Source of the DNA: Certhia americana
Taxonomy: Eukaryota > Chordata > Aves > Passeriformes > Certhiidae
Direction: 5' to 3'
Length of the DNA stretch: 64,000 nt
Assembly: GCA_018697195.1 (NCBI GenBank)
Contig: CM031879.1
Span: 20,377,998-20,441,997, forward strand
Position numbers and translations under genes: made by a program. Shown here piece after piece: positions 50,462 to 63,875 of the stretch (within the stretch, counting starts at the first letter, position 1; each line of letters starts with the position of its first letter). The notes beneath the pieces were generated by a model. The model had not been told where the DNA came from. It saw nothing but the letters and a program-made list of their open reading frames with translations, and searched no databases.

Positions 50462-50992
50462 TATTGTTTCACAAAGCATTCAGAGCTTGGGAGTGATGGT
50501 CTGAGGGTGGGGTTTATCTTTGCCTTGGGGTTTTTTTGGTAACTTGTCCTTGTAATTGCATTTATAGTTTTGCCTTATGATATTGGTGCAGAAATGTAAT
50601 TTGCTCCATTAAAAAAGAAAGTAAGATTATCAGAGGAAAAGTGCCAAGGACATTTTGAGAATAATGGTTGTAGCATATTTTTATGTATAGCTTTGCTTAG
50701 GGCTGCAAGAACACTGGCATGGAGTTTGAGTTCCACTGGTGATTACATTTCTTTCCCTTTTGTTTGCTACCATTCATTCTTGTACCTCCATCTGATATTG
50801 ATGTCCTGTGCAGAAACAAGATGTGTGTCTCACGTAAAATACAACTACACAGGAAATCATCCATGGAATGAATCAATGCCCTAGGTTAAAAAAAAAAAAA
50901 AGAAAAAAAAAATTTAAAAAAAACCCGTGTTTTCTGGATTACAATTTGTTTACCTTTTTCTGTGCTTAATTTTACATTTTTATGTGGTGTGC

Positions 50993-50998
50993 ATTAAA
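50993..50998 (+). terminator. ATTAAA poly(A) signal of CADPS2
   Basis: A common variant hexamer, followed within about 40 bp by TTGGTTCTTTGTATATTG and GGTTGGT, which fit a downstream T/G-rich element. Confidence 0.5.
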
Positions 50999-51246
50999 AA
51001 TTTTAATCTTGGTTCTTTGTATATTGAGGTTGGTATATAAGCAGAAGAAATTCAAGGACAGCCAAACATAGAAACTGCTTAGGAGTGTCGTGTCTATTCG
51101 TTTTGCAAGTTTAAAGATATCTCATCCTGTTGGATGTCAGTAAGCTTGCCATCTATGTTTGTATTTCTGTGAAAATTTTCAGGCAATAACAACATATTTT
51201 GTCGTGGCCATTTATGTATGTACCCAAGTTTGTATAGAGTTCTACA

Positions 51247-51252
51247 ATTAAA
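51247..51252 (+). terminator. ATTAAA poly(A) signal of CADPS2 (distal)
   Basis: A variant hexamer followed by GATGTTTTCAGTATTT. A plausible distal cleavage site lies near 51265-51275. Confidence 0.45.
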
Positions 51253-51275
51253 AGATGTTTTCAGTATTTCAAACA

Positions 51276-53810
51276 ATTCGAACCATTGTATGACTCCTCA
51301 TGAGAATGAGATTCTTGAAGTATTTCATTTACATAGTGATTTATAGCAGATATGTTTCTTTTATAGAGCAGAGATATATATCAAACAAGTACCCAAGGGC
51401 ACAATACCTTGAAAAAGAAAAAAAGCAAGCAAAAACCCCTCAGTAGCAGATGAACAGACAGGGCCCACTGCCTGCTTTTTGATACCCTCAGGATGAACTA
51501 GAAATGATTCAAATTTTCATCAGTCAAAACTCACACAGCTTACAAAAAATATAGCAGCCTTTTTTTTTTTTTTTTTTTTTTTGGTGGGAGCATGACTAAT
51601 TCCCAAGATTATGTACACAAAACCAGAAAGAACACAGATGACATGCAAAGAAGTAATAATAGGTTGCTGAGGTTCTTGTTGAGCCATAGCATTAAATCTA
51701 AGGGGTTTTACTGAGGACCTGTTGTGAGTTTACAAGGTTGATGTGAGGTTTCTGTGCAAGAACAGTCTGTAGGACTTCAAGGGTCTTTTAAAAGCATGCA
51801 GAGCTTCAGGAACTGAGAACGAGAGCTGCAGGGAAAATGGTTTTCAGCACACTTGGAAGCTCAGCCAAGCAGGGAAGGGCAAGTTACCCTTCTCCTAGGT
51901 GTCTAGGGAGAAATCCTAAGTGGCAATTTTTTTCTGTGGCAAACGAGCTTAATTATCCCATGAGCTGAGGTGAATTCAGCTACAAGGAAGAGCTGAGAGC
52001 TAGTAAGGTAGACCATTCTGCACAGCTTTTCATCTCCATCTCTGCTGGGCTGAAGGAGGCACAGGGAGCCCAAGCAGTGTTTTTCCCTATTACCAGGCTG
52101 CTAGATGGATTTACTGATTTAGGTTTTGATAGCAGTAAAATAATTGCATATTCCTTTCCTGTCATTTCTCCTAGTTGTGCTGATGTGTGGAAGCTGATAA
52201 TGTTTGAAGGGCCATCTCTGGCTGAGACCCAGACTTGGTAAGGGATAGCCTGCCTGGGCAGGAGCTGCAGCCTCAGTCCCAGTCTGGCTGTGGCAGACAG
52301 CAGGGTGCAGAGGAAGCCAGGCTGTCCAATGTAACACCCATCTCCTAAACCAAATGAACAGAGGAATCAGTGTCAGTCAGGCACAGAGGGAATTTTGTCT
52401 TTACAAAAGTCTCCCTGCTTCCCCTCTCCCTATCCTGACATTCCTTAGACCCTGCAGAGGTGCCTGTGGAAAGGCCAGGTGTAAAGAGGTGAACACAGGT
52501 ATCACTTCAGTGGCCCTGCAGTGCTTGCCAACAAGGCCTCCTAGTGCAGAGTTGTGCTAGGTTTTCACCAGAAAGCATTAGATTTTTAAAGTTCCAAGCT
52601 AACACAAGAGTAGGAAGCGATATCCAAATTAAACACTATCCCTAAGAAGCCACTAACAGAGTAGGGAGATGGAGTATTAGAAATAGCAGGACAGAAGTAA
52701 GTGCCTGTCATCAGCACAACCCAGGAGGTAAGTGATGGGTCTGACTCCTTCAACAGAGTGATCTGGCATTAGCCTCTCTTCCCAGCCCTGCTGTCCAAAA
52801 GGCCTGTGGGAAACAGTGATTTGCACTCACCTCCCTTTTGGGCTTTTCTCTGTCCCAAGCTGCCCCCGAGCCAAGAAAGATTTCCTGATGAGGCAAATAA
52901 CTCTCCTTATCAATTTGGATTATTACAGAGTAGCTTATAATAATTTCACCTGTTAGGTCCTCAAGAGACTGTAGGCCATCATGGTCCTGATGGGCCTCAC
53001 CTGGGACCCCCACCCACAGCCTCTCTTCAAGGACTCAGCTCTGTCCAGGGCTGCTAACGTCTACTCCAGTGATGGAAGAGGAGTGCTGGATTTTCACCTC
53101 AGCTACAGTCCCACATGTGCTTGTTTATGGGCTCTGTTTGTCTAGACCCTGATCCAGAGATTGACTTCAGAGCTTTCTGACCATCACAAACATGTTAACG
53201 ACCTGGTCTCTGACTTGCCACCACTTCTTCCCCTGCCCTGCTCTCTGGCTGGGTGTGGTGGGACTGGCCCTGACTGGTGGGACCTTGTCCAGGCAGCTGG
53301 GGGAGTCCCTCCAGCTCCCTATGCCTTAGGGAGCAGTTAATCCTGTCTACATCCTGACATAATTTGAAAAAAAAAAAAATTAAGGAAAAATCCACCTGAA
53401 CAAAACTATGATTTTTGTGTCTTGAAGTGGGCCTGAGTTAGTCAAATTTCACGAAGCATTACACCCCATATGTCAAGCACTTAGCTATGCCAATTCTTCT
53501 GCATGCAATACTTGCAAGATATATCAGCAAGATAGGGATGAGTAAGGAAATGGTAAACAAACAAAAACCCAAAACAAAGATGATGAGAATAAAAAAGAAA
53601 ATGATTAAGTAACCATGAAGAAGTTTCAAGATGTTTGGGAAAGAGAAATTAACTCACATACAAAGCATAGGATAAGTTATTGTTAAAGACACAGCACAGC
53701 AGACATCAATGGAAGACGGTTACAGAAAAGACAGTGCTTCAAATGTCCTTTAATTTCTTCCAAATGCAAATAATTTTTTTTAGTACCAGGATCTGTGAAA
53801 CCGTGAACCA
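51276..53810. other. Intergenic DNA, CpG-poor part
   Basis: 2.5 kb between the CADPS2 3' end and the CpG-rich FEZF1 flank. It holds a T run at 51560-51582 and a moderately GC-richer stretch at about 52180-53340. No supported gene or identified repeat family was found. Confidence 0.6.
51560..51582. repeat. Poly(T) run, 23 bp
   Basis: A mononucleotide T tract just downstream of CADPS2. Confidence 0.9.
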
Positions 53811-53814
53811 ACAT

Positions 53815-55145
53815 GAAGCTTGAGAAGGCCACTGAGTGACAGCTCGGCGTTAGGCACCGTCGCCTCCAGCAGCCAGGGCAGTGCCCTATGGGGGAGGGCG
53901 TAGGGGCCGCCACTACATCTTAACGTAGGTGTTGAAGCCAAGCTGTGTGCCCGTGCCGAGCGGATGGCATCACCGCTCTCTGTACGCTTTCGAGCGAGGC
54001 AGCCAGCGGCGAGTCCGGGGCTGTGGGGGCTCCGCGGAGACCTCCACTCTTCCTAAGCGGGCACAGAGTGCGGGGAGCCCTCAGGAAAGGGGCAGGAGCG
54101 GTCCCGTTCAATTCGTTCCCCCTGAGTCTTAGTGGTATAAACTGGGCTTTAGAAGTCGAATTTTAGAAGCCACGACCAGGGGCGCGCCGCCTCCGCGAGC
54201 GATGCTCGGGACTGGGATAGCAAAGCGATGCTCGCAGGTCTCCCGCCGCCGGGCAAAGTGTGCCTGGAGCTACGGACTCGCTGCCCTCGGCTGTCGCTTA
54301 CCCCGGAAAAGGAGGCGATCGGCAAGATAAGGCAGCGGCTGGGGGAACCACCGCGGCGGCAGGGCGACGTTGGGGCATTGAGCATCCCACCCCCAGACAA
54401 GCAAAGCCGCCGGCTCAGGCCGCGCCCTTTGAGCCCGCACCGGTGGGTCCGGCCGCCGAGACTGGTGCTTGTAAAGCGGCCCCTCCCTTTAAACCCGACC
54501 CGGAGCGGAGGGCAGCTCCCAGCGCAGGAACCGACGCAGCTTTGGAGGAACAGCCAGACTCAGAGGGAGAGGGGCTCCCGGGGCGCCGGTGCTCATCGAA
54601 GGCGCGCAGCGGTGCGGCCTCCCTCCCTCCTTGGCCCTGTGGGCACGGCACCAACAACAACGCTTCCTGGGCTCCCGGGGGATTTCGGGTCAAGTGACGG
54701 ATGTTTCCAGGTTTTGGGAAACTCCTCCTGAGACCCACCAGACTCCTGGCTCAGAGGGCGAGCGGGGCACCAATGTCAGCTTCGGAGTGGGCAGCATGTG
54801 CGGCTCCACGAGGGACACGACAATGAGCACGGGGGTCCGGGGAGGGAGTGAAAGGCTATGAGGAGGGTTCCTACACAGAGAATGCCCCTTAGGCACCTAC
54901 CGTAGGGGGTTGAATCAGATGTTTGACTGTCAGCAAAGGAGCGCGGAGCAGACGGCGGGAGCCGCTCGACGGCGGCGGGGCAGTCGGGGAGCCGGGGGAA
55001 GCCGGGATTCTTCTGTGCGAAACGGACAGAACTCGGAACGCTCGGGGGACCTGCAGAGACACCCGGCTGGCCTCTCTCCGGCACAGGCGGGCTTTGTTTT
55101 AATAGCGACTGGGGGAAAAAAAATGCAGCTAAACAAACAAAAGAA

Positions 55146-55204
<59 letters not shown>

Positions 55205-55570
55205 AAGTTTGTTTTCGGCCTTAGTAAGTGTATTGCCGCGGCGCGCCCCCCCCTCCTCTCCTCCCCTCAGTTCTGAGGGTGGCTCAGTGTCTGTTCCCGG
55301 ATAGGGGCGCCGAGCGAGCAGCCGTGAAGGTGGGGAATCCTTCTCAGGCTCCGTCCAGCAGCGGCTGCGACGCGGCACGATTTCTACTTTCGCTCTTATT
55401 TTCACGTTTTTCAGTTGTCTTCTCCCCCTCCCTCAGCAGCGGCACATCGAAACGGGTCCCGCCATAAACGAGCGGGGTTTTGTCCCGCTCCGGGGCCGAC
55501 GGACACCTTCCTGTCGCCATGGCGAGTCCAGCGTATCTCGGTGCTGGGAATACAGCACACAGGCGCCCAC
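53815..55570. promoter_or_regulatory. CpG-rich block (far FEZF1 flank)
   Basis: CpG density rises abruptly here relative to the preceding 50 kb, for example around 54180-54620 and 54930-55030. The block contains a CA microsatellite. Long open frames on both strands reflect GC content and show no domain. It could be a distal promoter or enhancer of FEZF1, or the start of an antisense RNA such as the one known at human FEZF1. Neither can be shown from sequence alone. Confidence 0.5.
55147..55204. repeat. (CA)n microsatellite
   Basis: About 29 dinucleotide units with a single AA interruption near 55193. It is likely length-polymorphic. It produces a spurious Val/Cys repeat in a - strand open frame. 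Confidence 0.97.
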
Positions 55571-56350
55571 ACAGCGACCGGCTCTTCGCTTTGCTCCAGG
55601 TTACCTCCCGACACATCGACAGAAAATGGAAACAAAAAAATAAGTTAATTGCTCCTGATCCTATTCAGAAATCTTAAAAATAAATAGCTTCCCCCAGCCA
55701 AAGAGCGCGTTCATTTAGCAGTAGCGGGGCTAAACATTTGTTGAACTGGGAAAGGAACAAATGAGAAAGTGTCATTCATGGCTCCAGCTGCCGCTGGCCT
55801 CTCCCAGCCACTTCCACCAAGGGCCCTTTGGAGTTGATGACACCGCTGGGTCCCCTCACAGGCGGACTGATTAGATTAGACGTGATAGCTGCAGTCCACG
55901 TTCGGAGCTGGCACACTTAGCCAAATCGCTCGCATGAATTACGGGAGGGCCGGAAGCGCTACTTTAGAGGGTCACTTGTAATTTCGTTTATATGTGATTA
56001 AAGGCTTTATACATGAAAAGGCTTAATTTTCACTAGTTTGGTTTTCGATTTAGGGGGGTTTGTACGAAATATACAGTACTGCCAAACTTCGTTTTACCTC
56101 TGGGCGCACTTGCATTTTGCGGGTCAGTGTTAAATATTTTTCTTTTGTGATGGATTCAGTTACAAATAGCAATACTTTATTCTTTTGCTTGCAGTGGAGC
56201 TGCTATAGAAGGACGCCAATACACCCTCACTGTAGGAGAAGACTACACATAGTCTCTGAAGGTATATACACACACGCACGCACATATTTATATTATTTTC
56301 TTCCACCGGAGAAATTGTCAGTGGAGAAAACGCCTAAGTGTTACAACTTA
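55570..56350. other. Intergenic DNA with mixed composition
   Basis: Alternates GC-rich and AT-rich segments. Around 55860-56060 it keeps several CpGs beside homeodomain-like words (GATTAGATTA, TGAATTACGG, GTGATTAAAG), which may mark a regulatory element. A short (CA)n-like stretch lies near 56266-56284. Confidence 0.4.
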
Positions 56351-57180
56351 AAAGCTGAGCAAGGACAAGCGCCTTTGCCCACGCTCCAGAAACCGCAGAA
56401 CCCGAGACTGCTGCGAGGTGTATTCGGGCTCTGCGGCCGACCTCCGCAGGGCAGAACGAGGGCCGGGTGGGCCAGGAAGCCGCGTCCGCCACCCCAGCCG
56501 CCGGGCGGGTGGCAATAGCAGCAGATTTCCACCGAAAAGGACGGCGGTCGGGATCTCCCCCAGCGCCGTCTGATAAACTGTGACGGCGGCTGGTCCTCTT
56601 CCCCTGGCTATAACTCCCCCGTTTATATTTTTACATCCCTTCAAAAGAGACTAAACAACGAGTTCTGAGTAGGAAAGAGCAGCGAGCCCTCCAGCACCGC
56701 AGCAGCCAGGGGCGAATTCCGAATTGTAACAAGCCAGGGCCGACGCGTTCGGCCGCGGCGGGGTCTGCGGGCGGGCGGCTTTGCGGCTGAAGGGAGCACG
56801 GCGTTCCCCGGGCGCGTCGGGGTAAATCACCTCCTCACAAATTTGACGGCTCGGGAGGGAATGTATTGGACTGATGCGTAGCGAGAGCAAACCTAAGCTT
56901 TAGCAGCGAATCCCGGCAGCGTCACTCTTAATGACGACTATTACAATAGCAATAATAGTAATCAGCATCTGTCAAGCCGCCGTCTAGTCTGCCGATGTCT
57001 TGTCCAGAAGGATGTTTTGTAACCTCCCTGATCCCCTCCACGCTCGGGTTGCCCAGAGGCGTCCCGGAGCCAGGAGGGATGTTGCCGTCCCCGTCCTTAG
57101 CCGGTCGTGGGGAGCTGGCTCCGGGCGCACGGGAGGCAGCAGCCCCCTCGGGCAGGAGGGTTGCGGTAAAACGCTCCCAG
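56350..57180. promoter_or_regulatory. CpG-rich block
   Basis: Dense in CpG, especially 56420-56560 and 56730-56830. Short frames occur in several registers, none with recognisable protein features. Confidence 0.45.
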
Positions 57181-57199
57181 GAAAATATTAATACAAGCA

Positions 57200-58330
57200 A
57201 CAGAAGGTTAGCGGAGTTATTATCCTTTTCAATTCATTTTTTACTTAAAAACGCAATGGAATTATTCATTTTATTAAGGAGGAAGAAATTAAAGATTAGG
57301 CTCTAAGGCGGTATTTTACCTCCCTCTAATCGCCTCTGGGATCGGATTGGAGTAATCCTGACGACGAGATGAATTCGCCGGTGACTCGGATTTTCAGTGC
57401 AAATAGAGATACGTTATGATAATAATGCAAGTGAGCAATATCAAGAACATACCTTAGGAACGAATTAAACACAAAGCCGATTACGGGGAAAAAGAGAACA
57501 GCAGCTTTCCCGGGAAGAGCACGAAATCAACTCGAGCCAAAACTTTTGCCCTTAATTTCTGAGGCGGTTTGCAACTGTGGGAGGCCGGCGGGCCTGCTCC
57601 TTCCCCTGCCGGCCCCTTCTACTGGTTCTCGGTACGTGCTGCCAGCCTGGAGGGCTGTGCCCCTCCAACAGAAACTGGCCGAGAGGTTCCTTATTGCCGC
57701 TTTCAGAGGCTGTAAATCTCTGCCTCGGGGAAACAACCCTGCATCAGGCACGACTGCAGGGCATTTGCGGTTCGGCAGATATGTAAAACTTAAAATGCGG
57801 TCCGAGAGCAAGGAAAAGCTTAGGACGCGACTAAAAGGATATGTCGATGGTGTTTTTAGTAACTCGATCTGTATTGCGGGCAGCACCAGCATCTAGCAAG
57901 GCTCCAGCTCTGAGACAGAAGAGGATGACGTTCCCCGTGTCCCCCCCGCCCGAAAAAATTTGCTTTTAGATCGCTACGGAAAATTAGGCATTTACATAAG
58001 TTATCGTGAGAGGTACCGAAAGAAAGGGAGATATATTCATAAGGAAGTAACGAATAATAAATCTACCGCGTCTTCTAAAGTGTATCTCAATATTGAGGAG
58101 ACCAGTATAATTGCAATGGCAGGGCTGTAATTGCTGCTTAGGGATATTTACCCTGTTCAAATGACACTACATATTTTACTTTCAAACACATGTCAAAAAG
58201 TCAATCCCAAAAAGACCAGTTAAGAACAAGCTGTTAACATATTAAGTATATGAGATTTGAAGCCTCTAAAACCCACTCAACAATAATTCCCTTCTTCAGC
58301 ACCAATCAAGAGGAAATTTGCCTAGATTGA
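57200..58330. promoter_or_regulatory. AT-rich but CpG-retaining segment, possible enhancer
   Basis: Contains AT-rich stretches with unusually many surviving CpGs (TACGTTATG, GAACGAATT, CGCTACGG, TTATCGTG, AACGAATAAT, ACCGCGTC) and homeodomain-type words, including GGAGTAATCC near 57348. The combination suggests DNA kept unmethylated in the germ line and possibly conserved. It lies 3-4 kb upstream of FEZF1. Confidence 0.35.
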
Positions 58331-58359
58331 ATTAAATGTAAATTGCTCTGAAGGAGGAA

Positions 58360-59620
58360 ATTCTCCTCTGGAGGACGCAAAGTACGAGAGAGAGACGCCA
58401 ACACTACGGAGAAGCGGGCAGCCCGAGACAGCTGCCCCTCACGACACTGGGGGGGCCCGGCTGCATCCACCCGCGAGTCCCCGATCCCTCCTTCCTCCAG
58501 GTAAGAGGCGGGCGGCTGTAGCAACCCGATCCTGGACAGCAATTACGCTCTTAACGCCCCGAGCCATCTGTGGGGAATTGCGGGGGAGAAACACGTGAGC
58601 GGTGCAGCCCCGGTCAGCGGCCCCCCACCCAGACCAGGGGAAAACAGGGAGCAGGGCCGGAGCGAGGCATCGCGGCCGGAGTCCGCGCACTGCCCAGCAC
58701 GGCCCAGGGTGGATCCCGTCCTTCCTCCGCCTGATGCCCGCCCGCACGGCTGTGTCCATCCCGACACGTCCCGAAGCCAGCCCCGGCTCCTGTCTCCCGC
58801 CTGTGCTCCGGGACGCCGGAGGGACGGGGCGGACACGCAGGTTCCAGGGTGTGCAGAGAGTGGTGCCCGGGCCACTGCCCGTCGTTCGACGTCCGTCTCT
58901 TCCTCCGCGCCCCGCATCTCCCCGTTGCTCGCGTGGAGCTCCCGGCCTCGGAGGTACCGTCGTGGGACAGCCGCTCCTTGCTCTCCTCAAAAGGAGCCGC
59001 GGTGGCTTGAGGCCGCATAGGTCAGGTCACAGCTCCGGGAACAAGGATGCCTCCCTCCATCCCTCTTTCCGTTTCCTCATCCCTCCCTCCATTTCTCCCT
59101 GGGCCCCTAGACCTTTCTCCCTGCTCTCACTTCCTCGCAAGAGCGTTGTCCTGGGCCGGCGGCTGCGGGGGGAGACACTGCCATTTGCCATTTCCTGGTA
59201 TCCGAGCAGTGGAGGTCGGACCTCCCTGCCTCGCTGAAAGCTTCTCTCCATTAGCAAACCCGAAACCTCCTGCCTCGGAGAAGGGCATGCACTGAAATGG
59301 AAGCTGCCGCATGGGTCCCTCCGCTGAGGGATGCGGCCTGGCTGCTCGCTCCCGGGGGTGGCAGGGATGGAGGGACCCTTGGCTTCTCCTAGGTACTGTT
59401 TCGGTAGTGGACTCTCAGTCACCAGCCGAGTGAGCTCCAGGCCGGCGGGAGGAAAGGGACCTTGTCCTGAGCCCGAGCTGTCGGATGGTGGGGTGGGCGG
59501 GAACACAGAAAGTCCTGTACCCACTGCTGCCCCTCTCATCTCCCCGACCACCCCCGCTTCGCTGAAAGGACGAACACCCGCTGGCGCTGCCCGCCCCGAA
59601 CAGGGCCGTCAAACTTCTAT
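58360..59620. promoter_or_regulatory. CpG-rich block upstream of FEZF1
   Basis: Strongly CpG-rich, about 1-2.5 kb upstream of the FEZF1 start codon. It yields long open frames on both strands (up to 211 codons) that overlap each other and lack any motif, so they are treated as compositional. Confidence 0.5.
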
Positions 59621-59639
59621 TAAATATCTGGGGATTGCA

Positions 59640-60340
59640 TCTCTTTAGATGCATATATACCTATAAACAGTGTGTGAGCTGTATATTTCTTTGTGTATCT
59701 ATGCCAACCCTGAGTTTTCGGGTTTTGTGTTGTGCGTGTATTCTATAAGGACATAGAAGCTATGTTTAGTGTATATGCAGGCTACATATGTATATATATA
59801 TAATAATATAAAAATAATGCTCCAGATTTAAAAGGCACTCCTTCTTCCTACCTCCTTTTTCTTCTCTTCCCCTGCCCCAGGTTTTGAATCATCCTTTTGC
59901 TCCCAAGCACTCGTTCCATTTGGCCCGGGAGGTTCCTGCATCCCCACGCCCTGGTCTCGCCGTCTGCTTGTTGCAAGTCCCCCCCTTATTTGTATACCGT
60001 GTTTTCCAAAAGCTCACCGCCACCTGACCTTGTTCTTTAAAGCAGTGAGCAGTCCCAGGAGCAGTCCCAGGAGCAGAGCAGCTATTTCCCTCCCTCCCTC
60101 ACACACACACACGTACGCACGCACAAAGAGAGCTCGGGCTGGAAAGTGGCAAGGAAACAAACAGCTTCCCCTCCAGCCGCTTCTTCTGCGGCACCTTGTT
60201 TGACAAACACCCTGGCGCTTGCCCTTGAATTGGGTTTCACATCCCTATTTAGCACTTGGACAATGATTTTAGATGATGTCATTTAAAGCCAAACAAGAAA
60301 ATTGATCTCGGATTTGCTTGGCCTCTAAAGCCTGGTTAAG
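59640..60340. other. FEZF1 proximal upstream DNA
   Basis: AT-rich at 59640-59830, with TATATA simple sequence near 59790-59815. It is followed by C/T-rich sequence. A 12-bp tandem repeat of AGCAGTCCCAGG lies near 60048-60076, and CA/CG-rich simple sequence near 60100-60125. No coding evidence. Confidence 0.5.
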
Positions 60341-60560
60341 CAGATTGCAAATAATAATAATAAAAAGAGAGAGGGAGGGAGGGAGGCAGAGGGGAGAGAG
60401 GCGAGAAGGAGGGAGGGCCACCTCCTTCCCTGGGCGGGGGAGGCGCGGGCGCCAATGAAAAGTAGCCGCTTGCTGGGGGGGAAAACTTTTCCTGTTGACT
60501 GTTGGAAGCGAATTGAGCAATTATCTAGTTTACCTTCTCCTCTTGGAAGTTAACGATTGG
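60340..60560 (+). promoter_or_regulatory. FEZF1: Putative FEZF1 promoter
   Basis: Includes an AATAATAAAAAG TATA-like word (about 60352-60366), a GGGA purine tract (60367-60418), a GC box (GGGCGGGGG, 60432-60440), CCAAT at 60452-60456 and an inverted CCAAT (ATTGG) at 60556-60560, 0.3-0.5 kb before the start codon. The transcription start is not determinable from sequence; somewhere in 60390-60560 is likely. Confidence 0.45.
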
Positions 60561-60653
60561 CGAGATCTTGGCTGCGTTATTGACACAACACTTTCTATTG
60601 ATAGAAATAAGTAGCGATTGTCCCGAGTCATTGGTGCGCCAAAGTAAACTGTG

Positions 60654-60755
60654 ATGGGCTGGCATGAGTCCACTGGACTGAGACGGCTGGTTCCGCCGGC
60701 GGAGGTGGTGATGGTGGCGGCGGTGATGCTGGTCTTCCTCCTCGCAGATCAGTAA
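60654..60755 (+). CDS. Candidate upstream ORF of FEZF1
   Basis: ATG GGC TGG opens a 33-codon frame ending TAA at 60753-60755, entirely before the FEZF1 start. Its second half is hydrophobic (EVVMVAAVMLVFLLADQ). The first ATG has G at -3 (GTGATGG) and G at +4, a favourable context. It might reduce FEZF1 translation if it lies in the mRNA. Coding function is unproven. Confidence 0.25.
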   Translation: MGWHESTGLRRLVPPAEVVMVAAVMLVFLLADQ

Positions 60756-60802
60756 CAAGAAAAGGGGCAGAGAAAGTGAAAAAGAAAGAGAGGGGAGAGG
60801 AG

Positions 60803-60807
60803 AAAAA

Positions 60808-60827
<20 letters not shown>
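60803..60827. repeat. Poly(A) run, 25 bp, in FEZF1 leader
   Basis: Lies inside a purine-only stretch 64 bp before the start codon. It is probably length-variable. Confidence 0.95.
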
Positions 60828-60840
<13 letters not shown>

Positions 60841-60891
60841 AGAGGCGTCTACCAGAGCGGCTCAAACCGGGAGAACAAATGCAATTCAGAC

Positions 60892-63319
<2,428 letters not shown>

Positions 63320-63875
63320 GGGGCGGCCGCCGGCCCCGCCGGTGCGAGCCCCACCGCCTCTTTGCATGCACCTATTAAGCGGTTTTGTGTGTTATGCTCT
63401 ATATCGCCACTAACGTTAATGGGACTGGTTGTTTCCTAATTTTTTTTTTTTTTTAATTTTTCCTTTGTTATTTACAAACTATCTTTTTGTTGTCGTTGCA
63501 TCTCAGGTGGAGAGATGGTTAAAAAAAAAAACAAAAACAGACAAACCAAACAACAACAAAAAACAAAAAGCGCCAAGCCAATTTCTGCTGTATTTATTTG
63601 GGAATCTGTACTACCCGAGCCGGGAATGCTGCACCACTTTAATTATTTCGATGTATATATATTCCCCTTGTGTTGATCCTGCCTCCTGCTGTCTCCTGGT
63701 TATCCCACTCTTCTTGGTTTCCTCCTCTCCCTCTCCCCCTGAATATCGTATCTATATGGACACAACTGTTCTCTATGTACGGATTTGAATTTCGCATTGA
63801 TTCTTGCACGTGGAGAGAAAAAAAAAAAAAAATCGTTTACCTGATGGAAATAAACCTTTGCCAAGGAGTGACTGC
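63320..63875 (+). other. FEZF1: FEZF1 3' untranslated region (approximate end)
   Basis: Contains T and A homopolymer runs (about 63440-63455, 63521-63530 and 63820-63833) and ends after the AATAAA at 63849. Cleavage is likely near 63865-63880. Confidence 0.65.
63849..63854 (+). terminator. AATAAA poly(A) signal of FEZF1
   Basis: The only canonical AATAAA seen in the FEZF1 3' region, 530 bp after the stop codon. Confidence 0.65.

Larger units (their letters stand above)
50462..51275 (+). other. CADPS2: CADPS2 3' untranslated region (approximate end)
   Basis: AT-rich sequence following the stop. It contains ATTAAA at 50608, 50993 and 51247, and an A-rich tract near 50888-50930. The 50993 signal has a good T/G-rich downstream element (CTTGGTTCTTTG and onward); the 51247 signal would give the longest form. 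The exact end needs transcript data. Confidence 0.6.
60560..60891 (+). other. FEZF1: FEZF1 5' untranslated region (approximate start)
   Basis: About 330 bp ending at the start codon. It holds a 33-codon upstream frame (60654-60755) and a purine-only tract with 25 consecutive A (60803-60827). The start codon context CAGACATGG has G at -3 and +4, a good initiation context. Confidence 0.5.

Noticed and set aside
54228..55405. Long open frames on both strands (up to 209 codons) in the CpG-rich block
   Set aside because: They overlap in opposite strands and several registers, as GC-rich DNA does by chance. The longest - strand frame runs through the CA microsatellite, giving a Cys/Val repeat. No domain or start context supports them.
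56060..56518. 152-codon + strand frame
   Set aside because: It crosses from AT-rich into GC-rich DNA with a sharp change in amino-acid makeup, and no known domain or splice context is visible.
58439..59551. Frames of 174-211 codons on both strands upstream of FEZF1
   Set aside because: Mutually overlapping, low-complexity Arg/Pro/Gly-rich and without motifs. Best explained by low stop-codon density in CpG-rich DNA.
60736..60748. Acceptor-like TCCTCCTCGCAG in the FEZF1 leader
   Set aside because: No matching upstream non-coding exon or donor could be supported, and I recall no 5' UTR intron at FEZF1.
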